A DNA stretch of 64,000 nucleotides from the NCBI RefSeq assembly GCF_000009625.1, contig NC_002678.2, forward strand, positions 6,542,001 through 6,606,000, written 5' to 3'. The first letter of the stretch is position 1. Each line of letters starts with the position of its first letter. The notes beneath the pieces are model-generated. The model searched no databases and was not told the origin of the DNA. It saw nothing but the letters and a program-made list of their open reading frames with translations. Origin of the DNA: Mesorhizobium japonicum MAFF 303099 (GTDB taxonomy: Bacteria; Pseudomonadota; Alphaproteobacteria; Rhizobiales; Rhizobiaceae). The position numbers and the translations under genes were made by a program. Of this stretch, positions 50,538 to 59,381 are shown piece by piece.

Positions 50538-51002
50538 ATGGCCAAAGCGAAACTGTCCGATGAGGTTAAGACCTACATCGTTCAAGCCCTGGCGTGTTTC
50601 GACAGTCCGTCGACTGTCGCGGCCTCGGTCAAAAGGGAATTGGGCATAGAGGTCAGTCGCCAGCTGGTGGAAAGCCACGACCCGAGCAAAAAGGCGGCCG
50701 GCGGCCTGGCGCCAAGGTGGCGCACCCTGTTCGAGGAAACTCGCAAGGCCTTCCTCGAGGACACGGCTTCGATAGGCATCAGTCACCGCGCCGTCCGTCT
50801 TCGCGCCCTTCAGCGCATGGCCGACAAGGCCGAGAACATGGGCAACATGAGCTTGGCCGCACAGCTGCATAAGCAGGCCGCTGAGGAAGTGGGCAACGCC
50901 TACACGAACCGCCGAGAGTTGACGGGAAAGGACGGGAAGGACCTGCCGGTGCCAGTTTCTCCGGTCACAATCTTCCAGTTGCCCGACAATGGCAGGAGTT
51001 GA
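50538..51002 (+). CDS. Terminase small subunit-like protein (DUF2280)
   Basis: The 154-residue protein matches DUF2280: KLSDEVKTYIVQALACFDSP, STVAASVKRELGIEVSRQLV, then PSKKAAGGLAPRWRTLFEET. The family sits in front of large terminases and is thought to bind the packaging site. Its 3' end overlaps the large-subunit gene by 14 bases. Confidence 0.85.
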   Translation: MAKAKLSDEVKTYIVQALACFDSPSTVAASVKRELGIEVSRQLVESHDPSKKAAGGLAPRWRTLFEETRKAFLEDTASIGISHRAVRLRALQRMADKAENMGNMSLAAQLHKQAAEEVGNAYTNRRELTGKDGKDLPVPVSPVTIFQLPDNGRS

Positions 51003-52377
51003 ACACGGGCAGGGCGGTCCAACCATAGTTCGTCCACAGGCGGGGCCGCAAACGACCTTTTTGGCCTCGCCGGCCGATATCGCGATCTACGGCGGCGCGG
51101 CCGGTGGCGGCAAGACGTGGGCATTGCTCATGGAGCCGCTTCGGCATGTCGCCAATCCGGGCTTCGGAGCGGTGTTCTTCCGTCGCAACCTTACGCAGGT
51201 GAGGAATGAAGGCGGCCTGTGGGATGAAAGCGAAAAGCTCTATCCGGGCCTGAACGCGCAGCCACGATCGGCGCCCGATCTAAGTTGGACGTTCCCGGCC
51301 GGTGCCACCGTCTCGTTCGCGCACCTCGAGCACGAAAAGACGATCTACAACTGGCAGGGCGCGCAGATCCCGCTCATCTGCTTCGACGAGCTGACGCATT
51401 TCTCGGCCAAGCAGTTCTGGTACATGCTCAGCCGCAATCGCTCCATGTGCGGCGTGCGGCCCTACGTTCGAGCGACCTGCAACCCTGATGCTGATAGCTG
51501 GGTTGCCGAATTCATCTCTTGGTGGATCGACCAGGAAACTGGATTTGCTATTCCCGAGCGCGCCGGCGTCATCCGCTGGTTCATTCGCATCGGCGACACG
51601 ATCATCTGGGCGAGCAGCCGAGAGGAGCTTGCTCATCACGTAAATCCGATCGACGGCGAGCCGATTCCGCCAAAGTCGGTGACGTTCATCCCGGCGAAGC
51701 TGAGCGACAATGCTTTGCTGATGGCCGCTGACCCCGGCTACCTCGCCAACCTGATGGCGCAGCCGACAGTAGAGCGGGAGCGCCTTCTCGGCGGGAACTG
51801 GAAAATCCGGCCGGCTGCTGGCCTGCTCTTCCAGCGTGGCTGGTGCGAAGTGGTGGACGCAGTGCCCGCCGGCGTCACATGGATGCGTGGTTGGGACTTG
51901 GCCTCAACGCCGAAGGTCGAAGGCAACGATCCTGACGGCACGGCAGGGACGAAGATCGGAAAGCTACCCGACGGGCGTTACATCGTCGGACACCACGTCA
52001 AGGACTTTCTTTCTCCTGCCGGCGTCGAGCGCCTGATCAAGAACACGGCCGAGGCCGACGGCAGGAATGCGAAAATCTCGCTTCCTCAAGACCCCGGGCA
52101 GGCGGGTAAGTCGCAGGTGGCGAACTTGGTGAAACTGCTCATCGGGTTCGATGCCAGGGCAACGCCAGAATCCGGCGACAAGGTTACGCGGTTCAGCCCG
52201 TTCTCTGCGCAGGCTGAAGCCGGCAATGTGATGGTTCTCCGCGCGCCTTGGAACGAAGCATGGTTCTCCGCGCTCGAAGGCTTCCCTGAAGCAGCGCACG
52301 ACGATGACGCCGACAGCACAAGCCGGGCATTCAATGCCCTGATCGATGCCAGCACCTATACCTTGGCCAATATCTAG
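50989..52377 (+). CDS. terL: Terminase large subunit
   Basis: The 462-residue packaging motor has a Walker A-like loop IYGGAAGGGKTWALLMEP (about residues 33-50), Walker B PLICFDELTHFS (about 128-139), and a C-terminal nuclease domain beginning WMRGWDLASTPKVEGNDPDG with acidic residues for metal binding. It cuts and pumps phage DNA into the prohead using ATP. Confidence 0.95.
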   Translation: MAGVEHGQGGPTIVRPQAGPQTTFLASPADIAIYGGAAGGGKTWALLMEPLRHVANPGFGAVFFRRNLTQVRNEGGLWDESEKLYPGLNAQPRSAPDLSWTFPAGATVSFAHLEHEKTIYNWQGAQIPLICFDELTHFSAKQFWYMLSRNRSMCGVRPYVRATCNPDADSWVAEFISWWIDQETGFAIPERAGVIRWFIRIGDTIIWASSREELAHHVNPIDGEPIPPKSVTFIPAKLSDNALLMAADPGYLANLMAQPTVERERLLGGNWKIRPAAGLLFQRGWCEVVDAVPAGVTWMRGWDLASTPKVEGNDPDGTAGTKIGKLPDGRYIVGHHVKDFLSPAGVERLIKNTAEADGRNAKISLPQDPGQAGKSQVANLVKLLIGFDARATPESGDKVTRFSPFSAQAEAGNVMVLRAPWNEAWFSALEGFPEAAHDDDADSTSRAFNALIDASTYTLANI

Positions 52378-52385
52378 GAGCCGGC

Positions 52386-53756
52386 ATGGGCAACATCATT
52401 TCGCTCGCCAGGGACAGCCTGACCAATCTCGTATCCCGCATGGGGACGGGCAGGGACAAGGCGGCGTCGAGCTATTACGCTTTCACGCCTCTGTCGGATG
52501 CCGAACTGATGGCGGCCTATCGTACCGCATGGTTGCCGAGGAAGATCGTCGACATCCCGGCATTCGATTCTGTCCGCGCTTGGCGCGACTGGCAGGCCAA
52601 GGGAGACAAGATCGAGCCTATCGAGGCCGAGGAAAAGCGGCTCAACGTTCGGGGCAAGATATTTGAAGCCAAGGTCAAGGCGCGACTCTGGGGCGGTGCC
52701 GCAATCCACATCGGAACCGGAGAGGCAAACCTTGCCGAGCCCTTGAACATCGAGCGGATCGGCAAAGGTGGCTTGAAATACGCCACGGTGCTAACCCGGC
52801 GCGTCCTTCGTGCTGGCGAAATAGAGCGCAATGTCGACAGCGAATACTATGGCTTGCCGAAAACGTTCAGCCTGACTTCTGCCGGCAATGCTCAGGTCGA
52901 AATTCACCCATCGCGACTGGTCATCTTTCAGGGCAACGCCCAACCAGATGACGACTTGACGCTGAGCGCTGAGACCTTTTGGGGCGATAGTGTGCTCCAG
53001 TCTGTCATCAACGCGGTCAAACAGGCCGACGGCACCGCGGCGAATATCGCGTCCCTCGTCTTCGAAGCGAAGATCGACATCATCAAGGTGCCGAACTTCA
53101 TGGCGAGCCTGGCCAGCGAGGACTACAAGGCCAAGATCCTGGAGAGGTACACCTTGGCCAACACCGCCAAGGGCATCAACGGCACGTTGCTCCTCGACAA
53201 GGAAGAGGAATACGAGCAGAAGTCGGCGTCATTCGCCACGCTGCCTGATGTGCTCGATCGCTTTCTGCAGATCGTCTCGGGCGCTGCCGATATCCCGGCA
53301 ACACGGCTTCTTGGCCAAGCCCCTGCCGGAATGAACTCGACGGGCGAATCCGATCTTCGCAACTATTACGACCGCCTCAGCGCCATGCAGGAAGTCGAGA
53401 TGACGCCGGCCATGCACCGCTTGGATGAGGCGTTGATCCGCTCTGCTCTCGGCTCTCGACCTTCCGACGTCTATTATGAATGGGCGCCGCTCTGGGGCAT
53501 GTCGGAGAAGGAAAAGGCCGACGTCTTCAAAACCAAGGCCGACGCTGGCCGAACTCTTGCCGGCGGCAACGGTCAATCGCCGCTGATCCCGATCGATGCT
53601 CTCTCCGAGGCCCTGGTCAACGCCTTCGTCGAAGATGGCTCCCTGCCTGGATTGGAGGCTGCTATCGATGCGTTCGGCACGCTAGCTGAGCAGGAGCCGA
53701 GCCAGGAAGAAATTGCGGCTGCAGCGGCCGCCGCCAGTCAGAACGCAGGGCTTTAA
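52386..53756 (+). CDS. DUF1073-type portal protein
   Basis: The 456-residue protein has the DUF1073 hallmarks: LMAAYRTAWLPRKIVDIPAF near the start, RLWGGAAIHIGTG, IHPSRLVIFQGNAQPDD, and LLGQAPAGMNSTGESDLRNY. Located after the terminase and before the prohead protease, it forms the portal ring. Unlike some relatives it is not fused to an Acb1-like nuclease domain. Confidence 0.9.
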   Translation: MGNIISLARDSLTNLVSRMGTGRDKAASSYYAFTPLSDAELMAAYRTAWLPRKIVDIPAFDSVRAWRDWQAKGDKIEPIEAEEKRLNVRGKIFEAKVKARLWGGAAIHIGTGEANLAEPLNIERIGKGGLKYATVLTRRVLRAGEIERNVDSEYYGLPKTFSLTSAGNAQVEIHPSRLVIFQGNAQPDDDLTLSAETFWGDSVLQSVINAVKQADGTAANIASLVFEAKIDIIKVPNFMASLASEDYKAKILERYTLANTAKGINGTLLLDKEEEYEQKSASFATLPDVLDRFLQIVSGAADIPATRLLGQAPAGMNSTGESDLRNYYDRLSAMQEVEMTPAMHRLDEALIRSALGSRPSDVYYEWAPLWGMSEKEKADVFKTKADAGRTLAGGNGQSPLIPIDALSEALVNAFVEDGSLPGLEAAIDAFGTLAEQEPSQEEIAAAAAAASQNAGL

Positions 53757-53986
53757 TAGACGCGATGATCCCATAGGTCATACGTTTCAATCCCGCGTTG
53801 CCGGCACCACGCTGACGCAAAGGCTTGGGCCTCGTCCATGGCAGCGTCAGTTCGATCAAGGTCCTTGGCGACGATCCAACCGGACTCGGTCGTTTCTCCG
53901 CTGTCTGGGTCGAATACAGTCACTTTGAAGATCAGTTGTCTGCCTGCTCTTGATACATCGAGCGTGACAGTCCGGTCGGCGGGCAT
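53753..53986 (-). CDS. Small minus-strand protein between portal and protease genes
   Basis: A 77-residue protein (DVSRAGRQLIFKVTVFDPDS, ESGWIVAKDLDRTDAAMDEA, SAWCRQRGIETYDLW). ATG 53986 has GGAG upstream; a GTG at 53998 is an alternative. It overlaps the portal stop by four bases and runs against the late operon, so it probably has its own promoter and is expressed in the lysogen. Confidence 0.65.
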   Translation of the reverse strand: MPADRTVTLDVSRAGRQLIFKVTVFDPDSGETTESGWIVAKDLDRTDAAMDEAQAFASAWCRQRGIETYDLWDHRVY

Positions 53987-54024
53987 AAGCCACTCCACGG
54001 CGGCAATATAGAGCGATCATCATA

Positions 54025-55173
54025 ATGCAATTTACCGACGCTGTAACTGTCGCGGGAACGCGCCGGACCGCCGACGGCTACCTGGTAGCGACGGCAAGGG
54101 CTGTCCGCACCGGTATCCAGCTTTACGCCGGCCATGAGGTCGGCAAGCCGGATCAGGAAGTCGTTCGGGTCTATCGGGCCGCCGATCAGGTGTTTTCGAC
54201 CGAGAGCCTGCAATCCTTCTCCCATGCCCCGATCACGGTCGACCATCCCGACGAAGAGGTGTCCGCCGAGAACTGGAAAGCTCTCTCGGTTGGTGAAGTC
54301 AGCACCGCCGCCAAGCAGGACGGCCAGTGGGTGATGCTTCCGCTGATCCTGAAGGACGCGGCCGCGATCAAGTCGGTGATGGATGGCAAGCGGGAACTGT
54401 CCGCCGGCTACACCTGCGATCTGGATTTCACGCCCGGCGTTACGGCCGACGGCGAGCCCTACGACGCGCAGCAGCGCGGCATCAGAATCAACCACCTGGC
54501 GCTCGTCGATCGAGCTCGGGCCGGTTCAAAAGCTCGCATCGGTGACGATGGGGGACCGTGGGGCGCCGCCCCGATTTCAACCACTGACAAGGAGACCATC
54601 ACCATGAGTGATGCACTTCGCACTGTGGTCGTGGACGGACTGTCGGTGACCACCACCGATCAGGGCGCCCAGGCCATTTCCAAGCTGCTCAAGGATCTCG
54701 AATCCTCGGCGGCAAAGCTGGTCGATGCTCAGACGAGGTATCAGGCCGCACTCGCCGCCAAGGATGCCGATCTGGCGAAGGCCCACGCCGAACGCGACGC
54801 GGCCAATGCCAAGGTGCTTTCGGATGCCGACCTCGACAAGCGTGTCGCGGCCCGCGCCGACCTGATCACCAAGGCCAAGGCGATCGCCAAGGACGTCAAG
54901 ACCGATGGTCTGTCCGACAGCGCAATCCGCAAGGCCGCAGTCACCGCCGCGCTCGGCGATGCTGCCGTCAGGGACAAGGCCGACGCCTATATCGATGCCC
55001 GCTTCGACATCCTGGTCGAGGACGCGGCGAAGAAGTCCGGCGGTGCCGATCCTTTTCGTCAGGTCGTCCAGAACGGACTGCAGACGGCGGACAACACCAA
55101 CGGGGCCGCTGCAGCCCACAACGCCATGGTCCGCGACATGTCGTCGGCCTGGATGATGAAGAAGGAGGCCTAA
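54025..55173 (+). CDS. DUF2213 prohead protease-scaffold fusion
   Basis: The 382-residue protein has an N-terminal DUF2213 protease-like domain (FSHAPITVDHPDEEVSAENW; later GKRELSAGYTCDLDFTPG with the likely Ser; NHLALVDRARAG) and a C-terminal helical, Ala/Lys/Asp-rich scaffold (residues about 195-382) with coiled-coil character. The protein would form the inner scaffold of the prohead and then digest it. Confidence 0.88.
   Translation: MQFTDAVTVAGTRRTADGYLVATARAVRTGIQLYAGHEVGKPDQEVVRVYRAADQVFSTESLQSFSHAPITVDHPDEEVSAENWKALSVGEVSTAAKQDGQWVMLPLILKDAAAIKSVMDGKRELSAGYTCDLDFTPGVTADGEPYDAQQRGIRINHLALVDRARAGSKARIGDDGGPWGAAPISTTDKETITMSDALRTVVVDGLSVTTTDQGAQAISKLLKDLESSAAKLVDAQTRYQAALAAKDADLAKAHAERDAANAKVLSDADLDKRVAARADLITKAKAIAKDVKTDGLSDSAIRKAAVTAALGDAAVRDKADAYIDARFDILVEDAAKKSGGADPFRQVVQNGLQTADNTNGAAAAHNAMVRDMSSAWMMKKEA
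54604..55173 (+). CDS. Nested scaffold protein (internal start in the protease gene)
   Basis: An ATG at 54604 (residue 194 of the fusion, MSDALRTVVVDGLSV) is preceded by AAGGAG nine bases upstream, a good internal ribosome binding site exactly at the border between protease and scaffold domains. Translation from it would give a free 189-residue scaffold, as in lambda C/Nu3. Confidence 0.55.
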   Translation: MSDALRTVVVDGLSVTTTDQGAQAISKLLKDLESSAAKLVDAQTRYQAALAAKDADLAKAHAERDAANAKVLSDADLDKRVAARADLITKAKAIAKDVKTDGLSDSAIRKAAVTAALGDAAVRDKADAYIDARFDILVEDAAKKSGGADPFRQVVQNGLQTADNTNGAAAAHNAMVRDMSSAWMMKKEA

Positions 55174-55176
55174 TCC

Positions 55177-55614
55177 ATGCCGGCCATTCAGACCAACTAC
55201 AGCGCCCAGCATGCGCGCTGGATCGAGGGCATGGTCCTCAACATGGAGCCGTCCGACATCGTGTCCCGCCTTTGCGAGGACGCGGAAGGGATTGGCTTCG
55301 GCAAGGTCGCGGTCCAAGGCACGGCTGACAACCAGGTCGTGGACAGCGAAGCCACCGTCAAGTTCTGCGGCATCGCAGTGCTCGACAGCACCCAGCCGAC
55401 CGGCAAGTACGAGCAGTACGCCACGGCGGCAATCATGAAAAAGGGCGTCATCGTCGTCCAGGCTTCGGTCGCGGTCGCCGTCGGCGATCCCGTCTACTAC
55501 GTCCCGGCAACCGGCGTTCTCACGAACTCCGCGTCCGGCAACACCCTCATCGCCAACGCTCAGTGGGATACCAGCACCGCCGGTGCCGGCCTCGCTGCGC
55601 TGCGCCTCGGCTAA
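55177..55614 (+). CDS. Head decoration/cement protein (DUF2190-like)
   Basis: A 145-residue beta-rich protein (KFCGIAVLDSTQPTGKYEQY, KKGVIVVQASVAVAVGDPVY, NTLIANAQWDTSTAGAGLAA). The AVGDPVY and W-x-TS-x-AG-x-AALR patterns are those of capsid stabilising proteins located between protease and capsid genes. Confidence 0.82.
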   Translation: MPAIQTNYSAQHARWIEGMVLNMEPSDIVSRLCEDAEGIGFGKVAVQGTADNQVVDSEATVKFCGIAVLDSTQPTGKYEQYATAAIMKKGVIVVQASVAVAVGDPVYYVPATGVLTNSASGNTLIANAQWDTSTAGAGLAALRLG

Positions 55615-55628
55615 CAGGAGCGGCCACA

Positions 55629-56582
55629 ATGAACGCACACATCATGCAGGACGCTCAGCAAGTCGCGATGAGCTTCCTTATCCGTCAGGCCTCGTTGATC
55701 GAGCCGACGGTCTACGCGATGCGGTATCAGGACATCCAGTATGCCAACCTGATCCCGGTCGACACTTCGGCGCCGGAGTGGATCCAGTCCGTCACCTACT
55801 TCTCGATGGATTCGGTCGGTCAGGCACAGTGGTTCAACGGCAACGCGCACGACGTGCCCAAGGTCGAACTGACCCGCGAGAAGTTCGAGACCACCGTTTC
55901 TATGGCGGCGATCGGCTACGGCTACAATCTCGAGGAACTCGGCACCGCTCAGTTGCTTGGCATGAACCTGAATCCCGACAAGGCCACGACTGCGCGGCGC
56001 GCCGCCGAGGAAAGGATCGACAGTACTGCCTTTATCGGCGATGCCGCCAAAGGCTTCTCGGGTCTGGTCAATTCCTCGACCCCGACCGCAACTCAGGCGC
56101 CGGCGGACGGTACGGGTTCGGCCCGCACCTTCGCATCGAAGACGGCGGACCAGGTGCTGCGTGACGTCAATACACAGATCACCGGCATCGCCACGGACAC
56201 GCTCGGCAACGAGCTCGCCGACACGATCCTACTGCCGTACTCGATCATGCTGGACCTTTCCCAGCGCCGCATCGACACGGTGAACCAGACCACGATACTC
56301 GAATGGGTGATGCAGAAGAACGTCTACACCTTGACGACCGGTGCGCCGCTCACGGTTCGAGGCCTGTTCGGCTACCTCGAAACGGCAGGCACCGGTTCTT
56401 CCAAGCGTATGGTTGCGTATCGGCGTTCGCCGGAGGTGCTGAAAATGCACGTCCCGATGCCGTTCCGCTTCCTGCCAGCCTGGCAGACCGGGCCGATCAA
56501 GTTCGATGTGCCTGGCATCTTCCGCGTCGGCGGCGTCGACATTCGCCGGCCGAAGGCCGTGCGCTATCTCGACGGGATCTAA
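55629..56582 (+). CDS. Major capsid protein (DUF2184 family)
   Basis: The 317-residue protein has DUF2184 features: FLIRQASLIEPTVYAMRYQD, IQYANLIPVDTSAPEW, VSMAAIGYGYNLEELGTAQL, ARRAAEERIDSTAFIGDAAK. It probably adopts the HK97 fold. The ATG at 55629 has AGGAG upstream. Confidence 0.88.
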   Translation: MNAHIMQDAQQVAMSFLIRQASLIEPTVYAMRYQDIQYANLIPVDTSAPEWIQSVTYFSMDSVGQAQWFNGNAHDVPKVELTREKFETTVSMAAIGYGYNLEELGTAQLLGMNLNPDKATTARRAAEERIDSTAFIGDAAKGFSGLVNSSTPTATQAPADGTGSARTFASKTADQVLRDVNTQITGIATDTLGNELADTILLPYSIMLDLSQRRIDTVNQTTILEWVMQKNVYTLTTGAPLTVRGLFGYLETAGTGSSKRMVAYRRSPEVLKMHVPMPFRFLPAWQTGPIKFDVPGIFRVGGVDIRRPKAVRYLDGI

Positions 56583-56592
56583 GGAGGCGATG

Positions 56593-56925
56593 ATGAAGAT
56601 CACAAACGCCTCTCAAGGTCCGCGCGGGATTCACACCGTGGAAGGTCTGCGGATTATCCCTGTCGGCGGATTTATCGAGGCAGAGGTTTCGGCGGTCGAG
56701 CTGAAGGGCGCGAAGGAGACCGGATGGTTCAGCATCGAAGGATCGAAGGCCGACAAGCCCCATGAGCCTGGCGATGCAAAGACGGCGGCCGAAGTCCTCG
56801 CTCTGGCCGACGGCAACTTCATGGCGTTCAAGTCGGCGGCTTCCAAGCTGCTCGGCGACAAGACACCTGAGAAGAAGGCCGAGATCGTCGCGGCTCTCGA
56901 AGATCTGGCAACGAAGCCGGAGTAA
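56593..56925 (+). CDS. Small head-region protein
   Basis: A 110-residue protein with a beta N-terminal half (IHTVEGLRIIPVGGFIEAEV, LKGAKETGWFSIEGS) and a helical C-terminal half. GGAGG lies five bases before ATG 56593; an ATG one codon earlier is too close to it. It may be a head fibre or head-tail connector accessory protein. Confidence 0.72.
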   Translation: MKITNASQGPRGIHTVEGLRIIPVGGFIEAEVSAVELKGAKETGWFSIEGSKADKPHEPGDAKTAAEVLALADGNFMAFKSAASKLLGDKTPEKKAEIVAALEDLATKPE

Positions 56926-56930
56926 CGACC

Positions 56931-57416
56931 ATGGCCGGCTACGGATCGGATAACGCCCTCAAGGCGTATTGGGACGCGGCCGGGTATACCTATGCGGCGG
57001 ATGCCCCGTTTGCAGCGCTCAGGCAGCGGGGCAGCGCCTATATCGACGGGACTTATGGGCTGCGGTTTACGGGCCAGCCGACCGGTGGAATTGATCAAGA
57101 GCGAGCTTGGCCCAGGACAGGCGCAACCGCCTATGGTGCCGCGCTTGCATCTGACCTGATCCCCACGAGGGTTGAGCAGGCCAGCTACGAGGCCGCCTAC
57201 GTCGAATTGAAAAAGCCGGGCTCGCTGTCGATCTCATTCGACCCGGCGCAACGTGTGAAGCGCCAGAAGGTCGACGTCATCGAGCGCGAATTTTTCGAGC
57301 CCGGGGACAATGGCAACATTTTCGCGCCGAATGCTCCTGTCTCGACCATTATCGAAGGCTTACTCGCCCCGTTGATCGGGCCTGTCTATGGCCTGCCGGC
57401 CATTATGGTGGTGTGA
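56931..57416 (+). CDS. Head-tail connector-like (DnaT-like) protein
   Basis: The 161-residue protein resembles the 'DnaT-like' family of phage connector region proteins: ALKAYWDAAGYTYAADAPFA, ALRQRGSAYIDGTYG, AWPRTGATAYGAALASDLIP, VEQASYEAAYVEL. Despite the family name its place after the capsid genes suggests a head completion function. Confidence 0.78.
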   Translation: MAGYGSDNALKAYWDAAGYTYAADAPFAALRQRGSAYIDGTYGLRFTGQPTGGIDQERAWPRTGATAYGAALASDLIPTRVEQASYEAAYVELKKPGSLSISFDPAQRVKRQKVDVIEREFFEPGDNGNIFAPNAPVSTIIEGLLAPLIGPVYGLPAIMVV

Positions 57417-57417
57417 C

Positions 57418-57780
57418 GTGGGTTTTTACGACGAGATGGCCGGTGTCGCCACCGACCTGCTGACCGAGTTCAACCAGGGCGTCGTCAAGTTGAAGCGCGA
57501 GACGCCTGGCGTGGTCGATCCCGAACAGCCGTGGATGCCAGTCGAGCCGACTGTGCAGATTTGGCCGCTCAATGCCGTCGTGAAGCGCATACACCAGCGC
57601 TATGAGGACGGCATCCTGATCGTCGAGACCGGCGACATGGTGACGTTCGCCGTGCCGGCCGTCGTTCCGCAGCTGAGCGATTTCCTTGCCATCGACGGCA
57701 CCGACCGCGCCATCACAAACCTGACGTCTATTCCGCCGGCAGGTGTCGTCGTGGCCTACAAGGCATGGTGCGCCGCCTAA
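57418..57780 (+). CDS. Head-tail joining protein
   Basis: A 120-residue protein (FYDEMAGVATDLLTEFNQGV, AVVKRIHQRYEDGILIVETG, VTFAVPAVVPQLSDFLAIDG) of the type that lies at this point in siphovirus head-tail regions. It starts with GTG at 57418, one base after the previous stop codon. Confidence 0.72.
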   Translation: MGFYDEMAGVATDLLTEFNQGVVKLKRETPGVVDPEQPWMPVEPTVQIWPLNAVVKRIHQRYEDGILIVETGDMVTFAVPAVVPQLSDFLAIDGTDRAITNLTSIPPAGVVVAYKAWCAA

Positions 57781-57785
57781 TTCAC

Positions 57786-58265
57786 CTACTTCACCTGCGC
57801 GGGTACGATGACTTTGTAAATGTTGCCGCAGCCAGGCGGTGTCGGCACCTTCACGCAGCGTTCGATAAGGGATCGATCCCCTTTGGATAGGTCGGCAGTA
57901 GCGATGTTCTTCAGTTTGATTGTGATTATGTTGCCGCGATTGCTCTCGTTTGCCGACTCCGCGCTTGCGCTCGGAGCGATGGTTCCGCCAGCCAAGGGTA
58001 TATTTGCAGTTGTAATTCCGATCTTGCCATCACTGGTGGCCTTGGCGCTTACATTGAACTGAACAGATACTTCGTCGACCAGAAGTCCGTACTTGTCTTG
58101 GCCGGCAAGCTTTCGATTTAGTGTAGTTAGACCATCGCCAACTTGACCCATAGCGCTGGCTACTGAGATTGTGGGCGGGTCGGCGACTTCCGCAGTCGTG
58201 TAGGTTCCGCAAGCGGACAGAAAAATAGATGCAAAGACAGATGCGCATACAATTCGAATGCTCAT
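57786..58265 (-). CDS. Minus-strand lipoprotein, trypco2-like
   Basis: A 159-residue precursor with a lipoprotein signal (ASVFASIFLSACGTYTTAE; lipobox LSAC). The mature part LLVDEVSVQFNVSAKATSDG, then RGNIITIKLKN, resembles 'trypsin-co-occurring domain 2' proteins, a weak match from memory. It runs against the late operon and is lower in GC, so it is a likely lysogenic-conversion gene acting at the envelope, perhaps in superinfection exclusion. That role is a guess. Confidence 0.72.
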   Translation of the reverse strand: MSIRIVCASVFASIFLSACGTYTTAEVADPPTISVASAMGQVGDGLTTLNRKLAGQDKYGLLVDEVSVQFNVSAKATSDGKIGITTANIPLAGGTIAPSASAESANESNRGNIITIKLKNIATADLSKGDRSLIERCVKVPTPPGCGNIYKVIVPAQVK

Positions 58266-58340
58266 GATCCCCTCCTATTCTCAATTCCTTGAGCAGAGAG
58301 ACTTTAAGCTGGTGCTACATTAGAGTCGAGAGAAAGTATA

Positions 58341-59381
58341 ATGCTCGTCCGCCTCACGCCTCGTCAGCGCTTCGAGATTCTTGTCTCTCAGTTCGAACCA
58401 GCCGTTCGCGCCGGCTTCATCGAGGCGATCGACGATATAACCTCGAACATAGTCCTGCGCCGAATTGTCGAGCGCCTGGAGCGCGGCGACATCAACGGCG
58501 CGGTCAATGCCATGAACCTCGACCCGGCAGCCTTCCGGCCACTGGATGAAGCGATCAGGGCGGCATTCAACGGCGGCGGCGTCGCCACTGTCGACGCCAT
58601 GCCAACCCTGCGTGACCCATCCGGCCATCGCATCGTGGTTCGCTGGGATGCGCGCAATCTAGCAGCAGAGCAATGGATACAGACGCATTCTAGCCAGCTG
58701 ATCACCGGCATCGTCCAGGACCAACAGACCGCGATCAGGGCTGCCTTGGAGACAGGGCTGGCACGCGGGGAGAATCCGACGAAGACCGCGACGGCTGTTA
58801 TCGGCAAGGTCAGCGCCGTCACTGGTAAGCGCGAAGGCGGGTTGATCGGGCTCACCACAGCGCAAAGCGAATACATTGCCCGAGCCCGCCAAGAGCTGCT
58901 TACTGGCGAGCCCGACCAGTTGAAGGCCTATCTGAACCGGCAGCGTCGCGACAAACGTTTCGATCGCACGATCACAGCGGCGATCCGAGATGGTAAACCA
59001 ATCCCTACCGCATTGGTCGACAGGATCACCGGGCGGTATGCGGACAGCCTTTTGAAACTGAGGGTCGACACCATCGGTCTGCATGAGACCTTCGCCGCCT
59101 TGGGCGCCTCGAAAGACATCGCGTTCCGCCAGCAGATCGAGAAGGGCACCCTTCAGGCCCAGCACATCACCAAGGGCTGGAAGCATACGCCGCAGGAGCA
59201 CGGCAGGATGCAGCATATCGCCATGCAGGGGCAGGTAGTGCCGTTCGATCAGTCGTTTACCGCGCCTGACGGGACGGCCATTCCTTACCCGCATGCGCCT
59301 GGCGTTCCGACCAGGCACACGCTCGGATGCAAGTGCTTCGCCGAATACAAGATCGATTTCGTAGCTCAGTTGGTGCGGTAG
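58341..59381 (+). CDS. Phage minor head protein (Mu F / SPP1 gp7-like)
   Basis: A 346-residue protein. The N-terminal part is helical; the C-terminal part has KGWKHTPQEHGRMQHIAMQG, FDQSFTAPDGTAIPYPHAPG and TRHTLGCKCFAEY, the 'H-x-C-x-C' ending of minor head morphogenesis proteins. These usually lie next to the portal; here they come after the connector genes. Confidence 0.85.
   Translation: MLVRLTPRQRFEILVSQFEPAVRAGFIEAIDDITSNIVLRRIVERLERGDINGAVNAMNLDPAAFRPLDEAIRAAFNGGGVATVDAMPTLRDPSGHRIVVRWDARNLAAEQWIQTHSSQLITGIVQDQQTAIRAALETGLARGENPTKTATAVIGKVSAVTGKREGGLIGLTTAQSEYIARARQELLTGEPDQLKAYLNRQRRDKRFDRTITAAIRDGKPIPTALVDRITGRYADSLLKLRVDTIGLHETFAALGASKDIAFRQQIEKGTLQAQHITKGWKHTPQEHGRMQHIAMQGQVVPFDQSFTAPDGTAIPYPHAPGVPTRHTLGCKCFAEYKIDFVAQLVR

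Noticed and set aside
50304-51026. A 240-codon minus-strand gene
   Set aside because: Only the last 64 codons after the ATG at 50498 look like protein; the rest is antisense to the small terminase gene.
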